From: Fibrivirga algicola
Lineage (GTDB): Bacteria > Bacteroidota > Bacteroidia > Cytophagales > Spirosomataceae
DNA: 64,000 bases
Direction of reading: 5' to 3'
Assembly: GCF_011742925.1 (NCBI RefSeq)
Contig: NZ_WAEL01000005.1
Location: 62,001-126,000, forward strand
Of this stretch, positions 33,143 through 42,024 are shown in pieces. Position 1 is the first letter of the stretch. Each line of letters starts with the position of its first letter. The notes below the pieces were generated by a model. That model was not told the DNA's origin. It worked only from the letters and a program-made list of their open reading frames with translations, and ran no database searches. A program made the translations under genes and the position numbers.

Positions 33143-35283
33143 TGTTTACTAGTTAAGGGGCCTTTACTGGCAGTAGGACGACCATGCCGGATGGGTGAAA
33201 GCAGAACAAAAACAGGCGTTTCGCTTACAGGAACAGAGACATTTCCATTTAGACTGACAAGGAGGCGTTTTGTCATAGTTTCCTGTCGGGGTGCGGGCAT
33301 ATAAAGTTGAATTGTATCGCCTTTAGGGACTGGCAGGGTGTAAAACCCAGTACGGTTGCGTTCGTCAGGAATCATCAAGACATAGGCCGTTTGGGTCAAC
33401 TGATTGGGCAAATCCAGTGTGTACCTGTCAACAAGTGGCTGGGTAGGGCCCGATCTGCGAAGCGTTTCCTGATAGGTATAATTGCCAATCAGCCGCGTGG
33501 CCTGGAAAAGGTAATCGGCGGCGGGCTTACGGGTTCTGTTTTTGTTAATGAGGCCCATAGAACTAAACTGCGTAGGATCATCGGGATTTTCGTCGTACAT
33601 CTGGTAGAAGAAAACCCGGTCGATGCCTACGCGGAGGTACAGCAGGGCGGTGCGCAGTATCCAGTCGGCCTGCGTTTGCTCCACTGATTTAGACCCAATC
33701 GCGATGGCTCGAAACGGGCTGCCGGGGTTGGTGTCATAGCCTGCTTCGGTAATCCAGACGGGCATATCGTTACAGAGTTCATGCGCCAGCTTCACAAACG
33801 CGGCCGCCTGCTGGCCGACTCCTGCCAGTTCCGGAGCGGCACCCCGCTGGGCGGCTCCATTATTGCTCTGCGACGTACCTGCGTCGTTGGCGTACAAGTG
33901 GTGATTAATTACGTCCCAGCACAGGTTCACGCGTCCATCGGGGTGGTAGCCCCGAAACTCGCGGCACCAGTCAACCATAGCCCGAACGTAATCGGTGGTG
34001 TGGCCGGCCAGCCCGCCAATGACCACCGTTACCGACGGATCGGCGTTTTTTACCCCGGCCTCGGGGCCCATCGTCTGTTTATGACCGTCGTAGAAAGCCG
34101 ACAGGTTGGCGGCATATTCACGAGCAGTCTGGTAGCCCTGCCGGCCATGCCAGGTTTTGTCGCGTTCGTTTTCGCACTCAATGTAGCGGATCAGGCCCAG
34201 CCCGATTTTTTTCTGGTTTACGGGTTGCCAATGGTCATGCTCAGTCGTGACCGACACCAGCGCGGGATCGATGCGTTTGTTATGGCCGTAGCGGGCCATG
34301 TATTGAAAGGCCACCCGCGCCTGATCGACGTAAGACGCTGGTTTTGACAGATCACTGCCGTAGCGCACGGGGTTGTTGCTGTAATTGCGCCGATCGGCCG
34401 GGTACAGGTTTTCGAGCCACTTGGGAATGGTTTTCAGGCAGGCCAGCACGTCGATCTGCTCGGCCTTCAGTCGTTCGTATAGGGCATCGTAGTTCCAGCC
34501 CCCGCTGAGGGTGGGGTTAAACGAGTAGTGACCGGGTCGGGCTTCCAGCTTTTCCCAATCCATGTAATGCCGCACCGCCGCAAAGCTGCGCATGGCTGGC
34601 AACTGACGTTCGTCGATCACCAGCGCGTGTGCCGGATCCTCCATGTTCCACTCAAACATGTTAACGCCCGCTGCCTGCCGAAACGGCGTTCGACGTACCT
34701 GTGGTCTGTTAGCCAATGTCTCGCCCGGCACGTAGCGGCCATACAGTTCCAGCTCCGATGGATAGGCGCCCGAGGTGTGAAGGAGTAAATAACGGGCGCC
34801 TGTTATGGGCGTTTTCAGGCGGAACGTACCTGGTTGCGCGGGATCGGGGCCAACCCACTCGTTGTATTTATCGCCAATGAACCGGGCAATTGGAATCCGC
34901 CGCCAATCAGCCGTAATGATCGACAGGGTCATGGGCTTGTCGAGGTTCTGGTCGGCGAAATCAAAGAGACGAATCCGGTCGATGGTCATCTGCTCGCCGA
35001 TCCGAAGGGGGTAATACGCTTCGTAACTGTCGGTCATTTTACTCCAGCCGGTGTTGACCGACACATCGGTAACGCCGTCGAAAAGCGCTTCCAATCCATT
35101 ACTGCTATTGATGACCTGGTACCACCGCGTGGCGTCGATGGGAATGCGGCCGCTGGTATCGAAAGCGCTGGACGGAAGTAAGGTGGCTAATTTGGGCGGA
35201 TGAGCGTCTACGCTATTCGGTCGATTCACCAGGAGAAGCACAATTCCCAGGGCAGCGGCCAGAAAAAAAAGCAGACGTTTCAT
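33139..35283 (-). CDS. Membrane-anchored or exported clan GH-A glycosidase-like protein
   Basis: 714 aa. A hydrophobic N-terminal segment (3-20) is a signal or anchor. Residues about 45-185 resemble a discoidin-like (F5/8 type C) carbohydrate-binding domain. Residues about 205-620 look like a TIM barrel: the probable acid/base Glu is E373 in IECENERD (the clan's Asn-Glu pair) and the nucleophile E513 in WITEAGYD, with VINHHLY between. This matches clan GH-A (GH5/GH39-like), but the exact family is not certain. Glycosidases inside exopolysaccharide loci, such as the GH39 protein PslG of Pseudomonas, trim or release polymer. It is coupled to the flippase by a 4-base overlap and diverges from the PPTase gene. 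Confidence 0.72.
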   Translation of the reverse strand: MKRLLFFLAAALGIVLLLVNRPNSVDAHPPKLATLLPSSAFDTSGRIPIDATRWYQVINSSNGLEALFDGVTDVSVNTGWSKMTDSYEAYYPLRIGEQMTIDRIRLFDFADQNLDKPMTLSIITADWRRIPIARFIGDKYNEWVGPDPAQPGTFRLKTPITGARYLLLHTSGAYPSELELYGRYVPGETLANRPQVRRTPFRQAAGVNMFEWNMEDPAHALVIDERQLPAMRSFAAVRHYMDWEKLEARPGHYSFNPTLSGGWNYDALYERLKAEQIDVLACLKTIPKWLENLYPADRRNYSNNPVRYGSDLSKPASYVDQARVAFQYMARYGHNKRIDPALVSVTTEHDHWQPVNQKKIGLGLIRYIECENERDKTWHGRQGYQTAREYAANLSAFYDGHKQTMGPEAGVKNADPSVTVVIGGLAGHTTDYVRAMVDWCREFRGYHPDGRVNLCWDVINHHLYANDAGTSQSNNGAAQRGAAPELAGVGQQAAAFVKLAHELCNDMPVWITEAGYDTNPGSPFRAIAIGSKSVEQTQADWILRTALLYLRVGIDRVFFYQMYDENPDDPTQFSSMGLINKNRTRKPAADYLFQATRLIGNYTYQETLRRSGPTQPLVDRYTLDLPNQLTQTAYVLMIPDERNRTGFYTLPVPKGDTIQLYMPAPRQETMTKRLLVSLNGNVSVPVSETPVFVLLSPIRHGRPTASKGPLTSKQ

Positions 35284-35528
35284 TGGTGTGGTACAAGTCG
35301 GGAAGGGGGGCGTGCGTCAACAGTACGTAGCAACTGTCGAAAACGTTGGCAGAGCGGCTACATCAGAATGGGCTGGCCGCCTCCCGAACAGGCGAGTAGA
35401 CAGCGTAGCCGTCTGGTTTCGCTGGCCGGTTGTTGCCCGAAGGTGGCCATGATACTTACGGTTTATCGTATTAATTTAGACCCAACCTCATTCGCTTCGT
35501 CACGTAATCCACCCGCATATAATGCACC

Positions 35529-36308
35529 ATGTCAGAACGTTCGCCCATTAATCCCGTAGATGTACAGTGGGAACGCTGGTCCAGCGAGTTGCAACCGTCG
35601 TTAATTGCAGTGGTGCGCTATCGTATAAATTCTGCCGATCAATCTCGATTTTACGGGCTACTCAGCCTAACCGAAAAAGAACGAGCCAATCGCTTTGTTC
35701 AATTGGCTGATAAACAGCGGTTTACTGCCGGTCGTGGTCTGCTTCGACTGGTGGCAGGACAGCTTACCCAAACGCCTCCCAACCAGATTGACTTGCTGAC
35801 GGGTCCGTTTGGAAAACCGGAGCTGGTATTCCCGGTGGCATCGCAGGTCGACTGGCAGGTGAACGTGTCGCATGCGGGCGAGTGGGTAGTACTGGCCGTT
35901 GGGTACGTACCTGTGGGCATCGATGTGGAGTGGATAAACCCAGACTGGCCGTATCAAGACCTTATTCCAATTATGTTTGACGCCGACGATCAGGCCTGTT
36001 TAGCCGCCAGCGCAGACCCCCGAACGCTGTTCTATACCTTCTGGACCCGAAAAGAGAGCCTGCTAAAAGCTACCGGCGAAGGGCTTATCAATGACCTGAC
36101 GTGCATTTCATCGTCAAAAGGGATATACAAGGTTGAATCTGACCAGTTAGCCGGGGTTGAAACCTGGCGGACAATGAGCTTTTTGGTGTCAGATGGGTAC
36201 GTTGGAGCGGTTGCCTGCCCGGAAGGCGTAACGGTATCTCGCTTTTTCACAATCGACACGACCCAGCTCGATTTTGCTTATTCACCACACAATGGGGCGG
36301 AAAATTAG
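35529..36308 (+). CDS. 4'-phosphopantetheinyl transferase (Sfp/HetI type)
   Basis: 259 aa. The family signatures are present: FTAGRGLLRL (about 66-75), GPFGKP and NVSHAGEW in the first half, G130-I-D132-V-E for magnesium binding, and F171-W-T-R-K-E-S-L-L-K180, the W-x-x-K-E-S-x-x-K motif. It transfers the phosphopantetheine arm of CoA to the Ser of carrier domains. The likely client is the thiolation domain of the NRPS 4 kb upstream in this locus. The ATG at 35529 follows a 245-base divergent interval shared with the GH-A gene, in which no exact TAnnTTTG element is seen. The next gene starts inside its last codons, so they form an operon. Confidence 0.92.
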   Translation: MSERSPINPVDVQWERWSSELQPSLIAVVRYRINSADQSRFYGLLSLTEKERANRFVQLADKQRFTAGRGLLRLVAGQLTQTPPNQIDLLTGPFGKPELVFPVASQVDWQVNVSHAGEWVVLAVGYVPVGIDVEWINPDWPYQDLIPIMFDADDQACLAASADPRTLFYTFWTRKESLLKATGEGLINDLTCISSSKGIYKVESDQLAGVETWRTMSFLVSDGYVGAVACPEGVTVSRFFTIDTTQLDFAYSPHNGAEN

Positions 36309-37449
36309 AATACTTGAAACGATCCGGCAGGGTCAGATAGGGGGTGGGGAGTCTCACCTGCTCGACCTGGTCAATAATCTCGACAGAACGGAGTTCGAGC
36401 CCGTGGTGCTTTCCTTTACGGAAGGCCCTATGATCGACCGGTTGCAGAAAATGCAGGTGCCGGTGACCGTGATTGGCACAACCCGCCCGTTCGACGTGAC
36501 CAAGTGGAAAGCTGTTCGAACATTTATTGAGCAGCAGCGGATTGATCTGGTTCATGCGCACGGTACCCGTGCGGCATCCAACGTGTTCTGGGCCGCGGGA
36601 CAGCTGCAGTTACCGCTCATTTACACGGTACACGGCTGGAGTTTTCACGATGATCAACCCTATCTTGTTCGGCAGATACGGACGGCTGGCGAACAGTTGC
36701 TGATCCGTAAAGCAGCCAAAACGATCTCGGTATCGGCATCAAACCAGCAAACGGGCCAAAAGTTAATGCCTGCTTTCGAGTCGGTAGTGATCAACAACGG
36801 GATCGACACCCGCCGCTTCGATCCGTCGCGGGCGTTCCCGGATATTCGGGCTGAACTAGGCATCAATCCGGCTGCGGTGCTACTCGTGTTCGTGGCCCGG
36901 TTTACGCACCAGAAACAACCATTGGCCTTACTCAACGCCTTTGCGCAGCTAGCTGCGCAGAACCCGAACCTGCACCTGTTGATGGTTGGCGATGGCGAAC
37001 AGCGGGCCGAAGCACTGGCGTTACTGGCTCAGTTGCCCTGCAAAAATCAGATTACGCTGCTCCCGTTCCGGCAGGATGTGCCGGCGGTGCTGGCGGCTGC
37101 CGATATCTACGTGCTACCCTCGCTTTGGGAAGGCCTGTCTATTGCGCTGCTGGAGGCTATGAGCATGGGTAAAGCCATTATTGCCTCGAAGACCGATGGC
37201 ACCACCGAACTCATTGCCGACGGCCAGAACGGACTGCTCATCGAGTTGAATGACCTCACCAGACAGCTTGTCACGGCCATACAGCGACTCGGCAATAACC
37301 CAGCGCTTCGGTCGCAGCTGGGTAGGGCAGCCCGGCAAACGGTATTGACTGGTTATGACGCTGTAAGCATGGCCAGCGATGTCGCACAGATTTATCGCCA
37401 ACTCACTGGCCAAATTGGAAAGGCTTCCATGGCGATGCCCACTCTTTAA
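36292..37449 (+). CDS. GT4-family glycosyltransferase
   Basis: 385 aa from the ATG at 36292, which overlaps the PPTase end by 17 bases. An ATG at 36274 would add six residues before the natural start MGRKIRILETIRQGQIGG. It is a GT-B fold: an N-terminal acceptor domain with GGGESHLLDL and VHAHGTRAASNVFW, then the GT4 nucleotide-sugar domain with LLVFVARFTHQKQPLALL and the E-x7-E motif in EGLSIALLEAMSMG. GT4 enzymes are retaining and use nucleotide sugars. It probably adds one residue of the repeat unit. Sugar and linkage cannot be predicted from sequence alone. Confidence 0.9.
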   Translation: MGRKIRILETIRQGQIGGGESHLLDLVNNLDRTEFEPVVLSFTEGPMIDRLQKMQVPVTVIGTTRPFDVTKWKAVRTFIEQQRIDLVHAHGTRAASNVFWAAGQLQLPLIYTVHGWSFHDDQPYLVRQIRTAGEQLLIRKAAKTISVSASNQQTGQKLMPAFESVVINNGIDTRRFDPSRAFPDIRAELGINPAAVLLVFVARFTHQKQPLALLNAFAQLAAQNPNLHLLMVGDGEQRAEALALLAQLPCKNQITLLPFRQDVPAVLAAADIYVLPSLWEGLSIALLEAMSMGKAIIASKTDGTTELIADGQNGLLIELNDLTRQLVTAIQRLGNNPALRSQLGRAARQTVLTGYDAVSMASDVAQIYRQLTGQIGKASMAMPTL

Positions 37450-37464
37450 TCTGCCTCTGGCTGC

Positions 37465-38418
37465 ATGCAAAAACTGGTTCTTAAATTTCTGTACGTAGTG
37501 GCGGCGGTACGGTACCCGCATTACCGGCCCGATCTGCGGTACTTCGTGCGCGATAACTACTTTGCTCGTCTTAGCCAAATTCGTTTCTGGAAAGCCGATT
37601 TCATGACGAAAAAGCCGTACAAAGTGATTGAGTTTTATGGTGAGTTTGATCAGGAAGTACGCTACGCCATGCCATTTGCTTACTGGCATTACCTGAACGG
37701 CACGCTGCAACAAACGATTTCGGCTAAAAACACCCGTCCATTTTATTTCTTCAGTCCCGATCATGTCGAGAAGCACGACAAGCGGGTATGGCAGGCGGGT
37801 TACGGCAACTACAGCATTCCGAACATGACCCACGCGCCCGCCTACGATTTCTCGAAATGGGCGCCGGTGCCGTTTAAGCAGCAGTACCGAAATGACTTGT
37901 TTGTTTACGATAAGCCGCTGCTGGTGATTGCCAATAAGTACAATATCGAGTGGGATAAGCCGCCCATTAACTTCCTGGACATTCCAGCGCTCGATCACCT
38001 GATTGGTACGCTGAAAGGCCGGTATCAGATCATTTACAACCGGCCGCTGGGCGGGCAGATTGTAAATGATAACAGTGAAATCATGGACCTGGGCGAACAC
38101 GCCTGGCTACGAGACAACCACCCGGAAGTGCTGCTGATGAACGACCTCTTCGATCAGCACAAAGCACGGGTCGACAACTTCAACCACCTGCAACTGATGG
38201 TGTACGCCAATTGCGACCGGTTTATATCGATGCATGGCGGTACGGCGGCCCTGGCGAGTTGCTTCGGCGGTATCAACACGTTGCTGTCGCACCCGGGCGG
38301 CGGCTTCGAGCATGATTTCGACGAATACACGAATCTGTTTCCGGCACTGTCGGGTGCTAAAATTCTGCACGCCCGAAACCGTAGTGAATTGTTCAGGTAC
38401 GTTGAGGATCAGTACTAA
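37465..38418 (+). CDS. Unrecognised protein of the polysaccharide locus, possible glycosyltransferase
   Basis: 317 aa. I do not recognise a family with certainty. There is no strong signal peptide beyond a weakly hydrophobic N terminus. The segment 240-300 (QLMVYANCDRFISMHGG, then ALASCFGG and LLSHPGGGFEHDF) resembles the nucleotide-sugar half of GT-B enzymes, where a Gly-rich loop follows 'disgxGG'. Position supports that: it starts 15 bases after the GT4 gene, and its end overlaps the end of the convergent glycosyltransferase by 26 bases. Its composition matches its neighbours. Treat the glycosyltransferase label as a guess. Confidence 0.55.
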   Translation: MQKLVLKFLYVVAAVRYPHYRPDLRYFVRDNYFARLSQIRFWKADFMTKKPYKVIEFYGEFDQEVRYAMPFAYWHYLNGTLQQTISAKNTRPFYFFSPDHVEKHDKRVWQAGYGNYSIPNMTHAPAYDFSKWAPVPFKQQYRNDLFVYDKPLLVIANKYNIEWDKPPINFLDIPALDHLIGTLKGRYQIIYNRPLGGQIVNDNSEIMDLGEHAWLRDNHPEVLLMNDLFDQHKARVDNFNHLQLMVYANCDRFISMHGGTAALASCFGGINTLLSHPGGGFEHDFDEYTNLFPALSGAKILHARNRSELFRYVEDQY

Positions 38419-39616
38419 GCGATTCAAAAACGGTCTCGAACTCGTCGGCGCGGTGTGCCCAGGAGTTTGCCTGAGCCATGTCGACACGGGCCTGAATGCG
38501 CTCGGGTGCCTGATCGGTAAGGGCGTGGCGAAGAGCGGCGGCAAAGGCTTCCGGGGTATCGGCTAGGTCAACAATGCCCGCAAAATCGTCGAGAATCGAG
38601 AAAGGCGTTGATACTACGGGTAACCCACCCGCCAGGTATTCGTTGATCTTGAGTGGATAGATCGTGTACGTATGGGCATTGCATGCGAACGGAATCATGG
38701 CCGCCGATAACCCCGCCAGTACGGCAGGCAGGTCGGCGGGCTGGTGCGGTGGCGTAAATACCACGTTGGGCGACGTCCCCGTCGTGAATTCGCTCAGCCG
38801 TTGTAGAATGGCCGGCTCTTTTATCTCGCCAATAAACTGGAACACCACGTCAGGCATCGTTTTCACGCAATGCTCGATGATGTCGACGTTCAACCGATCG
38901 TCGGCGGTGCCGAGGTACCCCACAACTGGCCTGGTTGCCGGGCGCTGTTCGATCAACTGCCGCACCTGATTGAATAGCGGAAAATTGACGCCATTCTTCA
39001 CGCAAAAAGCGTTCGGCTGCAGGCTCGACTTGGTTTGTCGCAACGGTTCGGAAGTAGTCACCACGGCGTCGACCCGGCGGAGGTAGTCGGGTTCGTGACG
39101 GCCGCCATGCTTGCTCATCCATTTAGAGATGGTGATCTCGTCGAAGCAGTAATAAATCGTGCCTGCTTCGTTCAGCTTGCCCAGCATGGCCCGGCCCAGT
39201 ACCGGATGCATGCCATTGATTACCAGCGGTTTTTTGAAGCCCAGTGTCTTCATTACCCCCCGCAGCCCCGAAACCAGCCGGTCGGCATTCAGGGGCAGCA
39301 GGCTGTCGTGCAGGCCAGCGGGCAGGAAATTAATAGGCAGCATAACGGGTGGTTGCCAAACGTGCACCAGGCTACCGGCCTTTCCCGGCTTGGTCGTCAG
39401 CGGATTGCCGAGCCGGAGAACAGACCGGACAGGTACGTCTTTTTGACGCCCCATTGCCGCCATGAGTACGTCTTTGGCCGTGTGCTGGTAATCGACATAC
39501 AACACCCGGTGCCGAACCGACAGCTCGCACATGAGTTGCACCACAGCTTTCTGAAAATCGCCTTCCCAGGTGGTCTGGCCTACGCAAATGATACTGTCGA
39601 AGGGGGGCATGGTCAT
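38393..39616 (-). CDS. GT-B fold glycosyltransferase (GT4/TuaH-like)
   Basis: 407 aa. It begins MTMPPFDSIICVGQTTWEGD and has a GT-B layout: an N-terminal domain with the helix segment MHPVLGRAMLGKL and YYCFDEITISKW, a linker VTTSEPLRQTKSS, and a C-terminal donor domain with RPVVGYLGTADDRLN, VFTPPHQPADLPAVLAG and IYPLKINEYLAGGLPVVSTPF, where Lys-x-Asn-Glu contacts the nucleotide sugar. It resembles TuaH-like transferases of acidic polysaccharide loci. It is the last gene of the minus-strand block and overlaps the end of the convergent plus-strand gene by 26 bases. It lies 31 bases after the polymerase gene. Confidence 0.85.
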   Translation of the reverse strand: MTMPPFDSIICVGQTTWEGDFQKAVVQLMCELSVRHRVLYVDYQHTAKDVLMAAMGRQKDVPVRSVLRLGNPLTTKPGKAGSLVHVWQPPVMLPINFLPAGLHDSLLPLNADRLVSGLRGVMKTLGFKKPLVINGMHPVLGRAMLGKLNEAGTIYYCFDEITISKWMSKHGGRHEPDYLRRVDAVVTTSEPLRQTKSSLQPNAFCVKNGVNFPLFNQVRQLIEQRPATRPVVGYLGTADDRLNVDIIEHCVKTMPDVVFQFIGEIKEPAILQRLSEFTTGTSPNVVFTPPHQPADLPAVLAGLSAAMIPFACNAHTYTIYPLKINEYLAGGLPVVSTPFSILDDFAGIVDLADTPEAFAAALRHALTDQAPERIQARVDMAQANSWAHRADEFETVFESLSTDPQRT

Positions 39617-39647
39617 TGACTGCGTTATCAGTTGGTAGGGAAACTGG

Positions 39648-41090
39648 TTATACGTTCACAGTTTTCTGCTCCCAGCGCGTGGCCGAGGCGAAGAGCATGG
39701 AGTTGATATACACCAGTGTGCTGGTGGGAAACTGCCCAAGAATCGGGTTCGAGTAGCTGACCACGCAAATGCCGATGAATTCGCTGAGTAATACCAGCAT
39801 CAAAGTAGTAAGCCACGGATCTTTCAACTGCCAGACTTTCCAGATACCCGTCAGGATGATGCCGGCCAGCACAAACAGGTACAGACTCAGGCCAACAACG
39901 CCCGTTTCGATCCAGAGCATGACGTACCAGCTGTCGGGTGGAATCTGCGAAGCCCAGTGCCAGGGCGAAAACCGGGCACCCGCGCCCGATGAACTGCCAA
40001 TGCCCGCACCAAATGGCAGGTCTTTTAAATAGCCCCGCAGGCGCTCCTGGTTTTCGAGCCGTACCAGAAACGATTCATCCTTGGTGGGATGCAGTGCCGT
40101 TCGGATCCGGTAAATCTGATAGACGCCGTCGCCGAGGTGGGTGAAATAAAGGATGCAAAAAATAGGAATACCAACGATCGCGCTATGAATGATAGGCATC
40201 ATCTTCCGCTGCAACACAATAAAGGCACCAAAGCCACCAATGAGTACAAACAGAGCCGACCGCGTTCCGGACACAGCGAACCCCCAGAAAATCAGCAGGA
40301 TAAGTATGCTGTAAAGTGCCCAGTAGTACCAACGGCGTTCGGCCATGAGCAAAATGAGGCAAATCAGCGTAACGCCTGCCATTTCAGAGCCAAACTGCCC
40401 CGCATCGGAGTAAAACGAAAAACTGCGCAGCTGACCCCATAAGATGTGGGTACGTGCCCCGCCCGCCGCCAACCAGTTCAGCTCAGCCTGCTCCAGGCCA
40501 ATGTATTGCTGCTTAAAGCCCCACAGGGCCGCCAGAATAGACCATACAATCCAGGTCTTAACTAGCAGCCACACATCTTGCCGCGTAATGGGGTTCACCA
40601 GTACAATAACCGCGATGAAGAGCCAGCTTAACGCAAACGACCGGGCGTGGTAGAACCAGGCGGGTGGGTGGGGCGAAGCCGGATTGAAGTAGGAAAGGCT
40701 GACATACACTACCCAGAGGACCACCAGAAAGAAGGCCGGGTTTTTCAAGCGGCCCCATGCCATTCGACGGGCGTTGAGCAACGTACCTGCAAACGTGAGC
40801 ACCAGCAGCCCGTCGAGGCCGAGGCCTACCTGAAGGTCACCGTCCAGAAAACGCGCCGCGCCAATCAGGAAGCTCAGGTTCACGTAAACGTATAAACCGA
40901 TTTTGGGTTCTGTCAGTATCCCGGCCAGCAACGCCAGGCCGAGGGGCAAAGCAATGAACAGCAGACCGCCCAGAATGCCCAGCTTCGCAATGAGCAACCC
41001 CGCCAGCACCGCCAAGGCAAGGCCTGCCACGCCGTATAGCCACGGGTTATACCGCCATCGGTTGGTCAATAGGGTGAGTTGATCGAGCAA
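39648..41090 (-). CDS. O-antigen ligase/polymerase (Wzy-type) membrane protein
   Basis: 480 aa, with about 12 membrane helices and one large periplasmic loop (about 320-400: RTALHPTKDESFLVRLENQERLRG, then GIGSSSGAGARFSPWHWASQIPPDSWYVMLW), the layout of the Wzy_C/O-antigen ligase family. The sequence VSGTRSALFVL fits the conserved ligase segment preceding the loop. It should polymerise lipid-linked repeats in the periplasm or transfer them to an acceptor. The start appears to be TTG at 41090; no ATG is in frame until well inside the protein. It lies 28 bases after the GT2 gene upstream, so it is in the same operon. Confidence 0.87.
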   Translation of the reverse strand: MLDQLTLLTNRWRYNPWLYGVAGLALAVLAGLLIAKLGILGGLLFIALPLGLALLAGILTEPKIGLYVYVNLSFLIGAARFLDGDLQVGLGLDGLLVLTFAGTLLNARRMAWGRLKNPAFFLVVLWVVYVSLSYFNPASPHPPAWFYHARSFALSWLFIAVIVLVNPITRQDVWLLVKTWIVWSILAALWGFKQQYIGLEQAELNWLAAGGARTHILWGQLRSFSFYSDAGQFGSEMAGVTLICLILLMAERRWYYWALYSILILLIFWGFAVSGTRSALFVLIGGFGAFIVLQRKMMPIIHSAIVGIPIFCILYFTHLGDGVYQIYRIRTALHPTKDESFLVRLENQERLRGYLKDLPFGAGIGSSSGAGARFSPWHWASQIPPDSWYVMLWIETGVVGLSLYLFVLAGIILTGIWKVWQLKDPWLTTLMLVLLSEFIGICVVSYSNPILGQFPTSTLVYINSMLFASATRWEQKTVNV

Positions 41091-41118
41091 GACTTAACCT
41101 AGTTTCGGGGTAGTGGTA

Positions 41119-42024
41119 TCAGACAGCAGAGGCCGAACCGTTTTGCAGGTTCCAGAGCGTCGCTTTCAAAAAAGCACCGGCATGTTCGAACCTGCCCTTG
41201 AGCACATAGGAAGCTACATGCTTAGGCAGTACGGCCACAGCAAAAAAACCGTAAAAGAACACCCGTTCGGCCAGAGAACCATGCCGCCGGATGAACAGAA
41301 TACGGTTGCGGGTCATGTAATAGGTGCGGATGGTGCTTTCCCGACCTACCGAAGCCGACTCTTTATGCCAGATGGTGGCGGTGGGCTGGTACTGAATGGA
41401 GAAGCCCGCAGTACGAATACGTTGCGACCAGTCGAGTTCTTCGTAGTACAGAAAGAAGCGGTCAGCAAACCGCCCTACCCGGTTCACCACCGTCCGACTT
41501 ACGAGCATGGCACATCCGTGGGCAAACGGCGACGTACCCGGCTGGTCGAACTGCGGGCCGTCGGGCTGGTTGAACCCTACCAGATGAGCCGTTCCGGTAA
41601 ACATGTTCATGGGGCCGTACCCCGCAAACTGCACGAGGTTAGGCGTATCGAAAAACCGGATCTTAGGACACACCACACCTACCCTGGGGTCTTGCAGGAA
41701 GGGTTTGATGAGTTCGGTCAATAAATTGGCTTCCAGCTCGGTATCGTTGTTGACGATAAAAAAGTAGTCGCCTTTTGCGGCCTCTATCCCAAGGTTGTTC
41801 CCCCCGGTAAAACCCAGATTCTGCTCACTCCGAACAAGCCGCACAAACGGGTACTGCGCCAGGTCGACCTGCGTGCTCAAAGCGGGAATTGATGCGTTGT
41901 CGACCACAATGATTTCAAAAGCCGGGTACGTCAGCTTCCGCGCCGATTCCAGAAAGAGCCGGGTCATCTCGGCCTGGTTATAATTGATCGTGACCAGCGA
42001 AATCAGGGGGAAGGCCGAATTCAT
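41119..42024 (-). CDS. GT2-family glycosyltransferase (rhamnosyltransferase-like)
   Basis: 301 aa from the ATG at 42024, which overlaps the previous stop as ATGA. A frame open to 42240 would add 72 residues that only shadow the preceding gene. The GT-A domain shows SLVTINYNQAEMTRLFLESA, IIVVDNAS, LGFTGGNNLGIEAAKGDYFFIVNNDTEL (D-x-D region) and FFLYYEELDWSQRIRTAGF, which closely match rhamnosyltransferase-type GT2 enzymes such as WbbL. A C-terminal membrane-associated helix follows. It probably adds a sugar of the repeat unit at the cytoplasmic face. Confidence 0.9.
   Translation of the reverse strand: MNSAFPLISLVTINYNQAEMTRLFLESARKLTYPAFEIIVVDNASIPALSTQVDLAQYPFVRLVRSEQNLGFTGGNNLGIEAAKGDYFFIVNNDTELEANLLTELIKPFLQDPRVGVVCPKIRFFDTPNLVQFAGYGPMNMFTGTAHLVGFNQPDGPQFDQPGTSPFAHGCAMLVSRTVVNRVGRFADRFFLYYEELDWSQRIRTAGFSIQYQPTATIWHKESASVGRESTIRTYYMTRNRILFIRRHGSLAERVFFYGFFAVAVLPKHVASYVLKGRFEHAGAFLKATLWNLQNGSASAV

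Noticed and set aside
35284-35528. Promoters in the divergent interval between the GH-A and PPTase genes
   Set aside because: No TTG/TAnnTTTG pair with proper spacing was found on either strand; TTAATTTA near 35470 lacks the final G.
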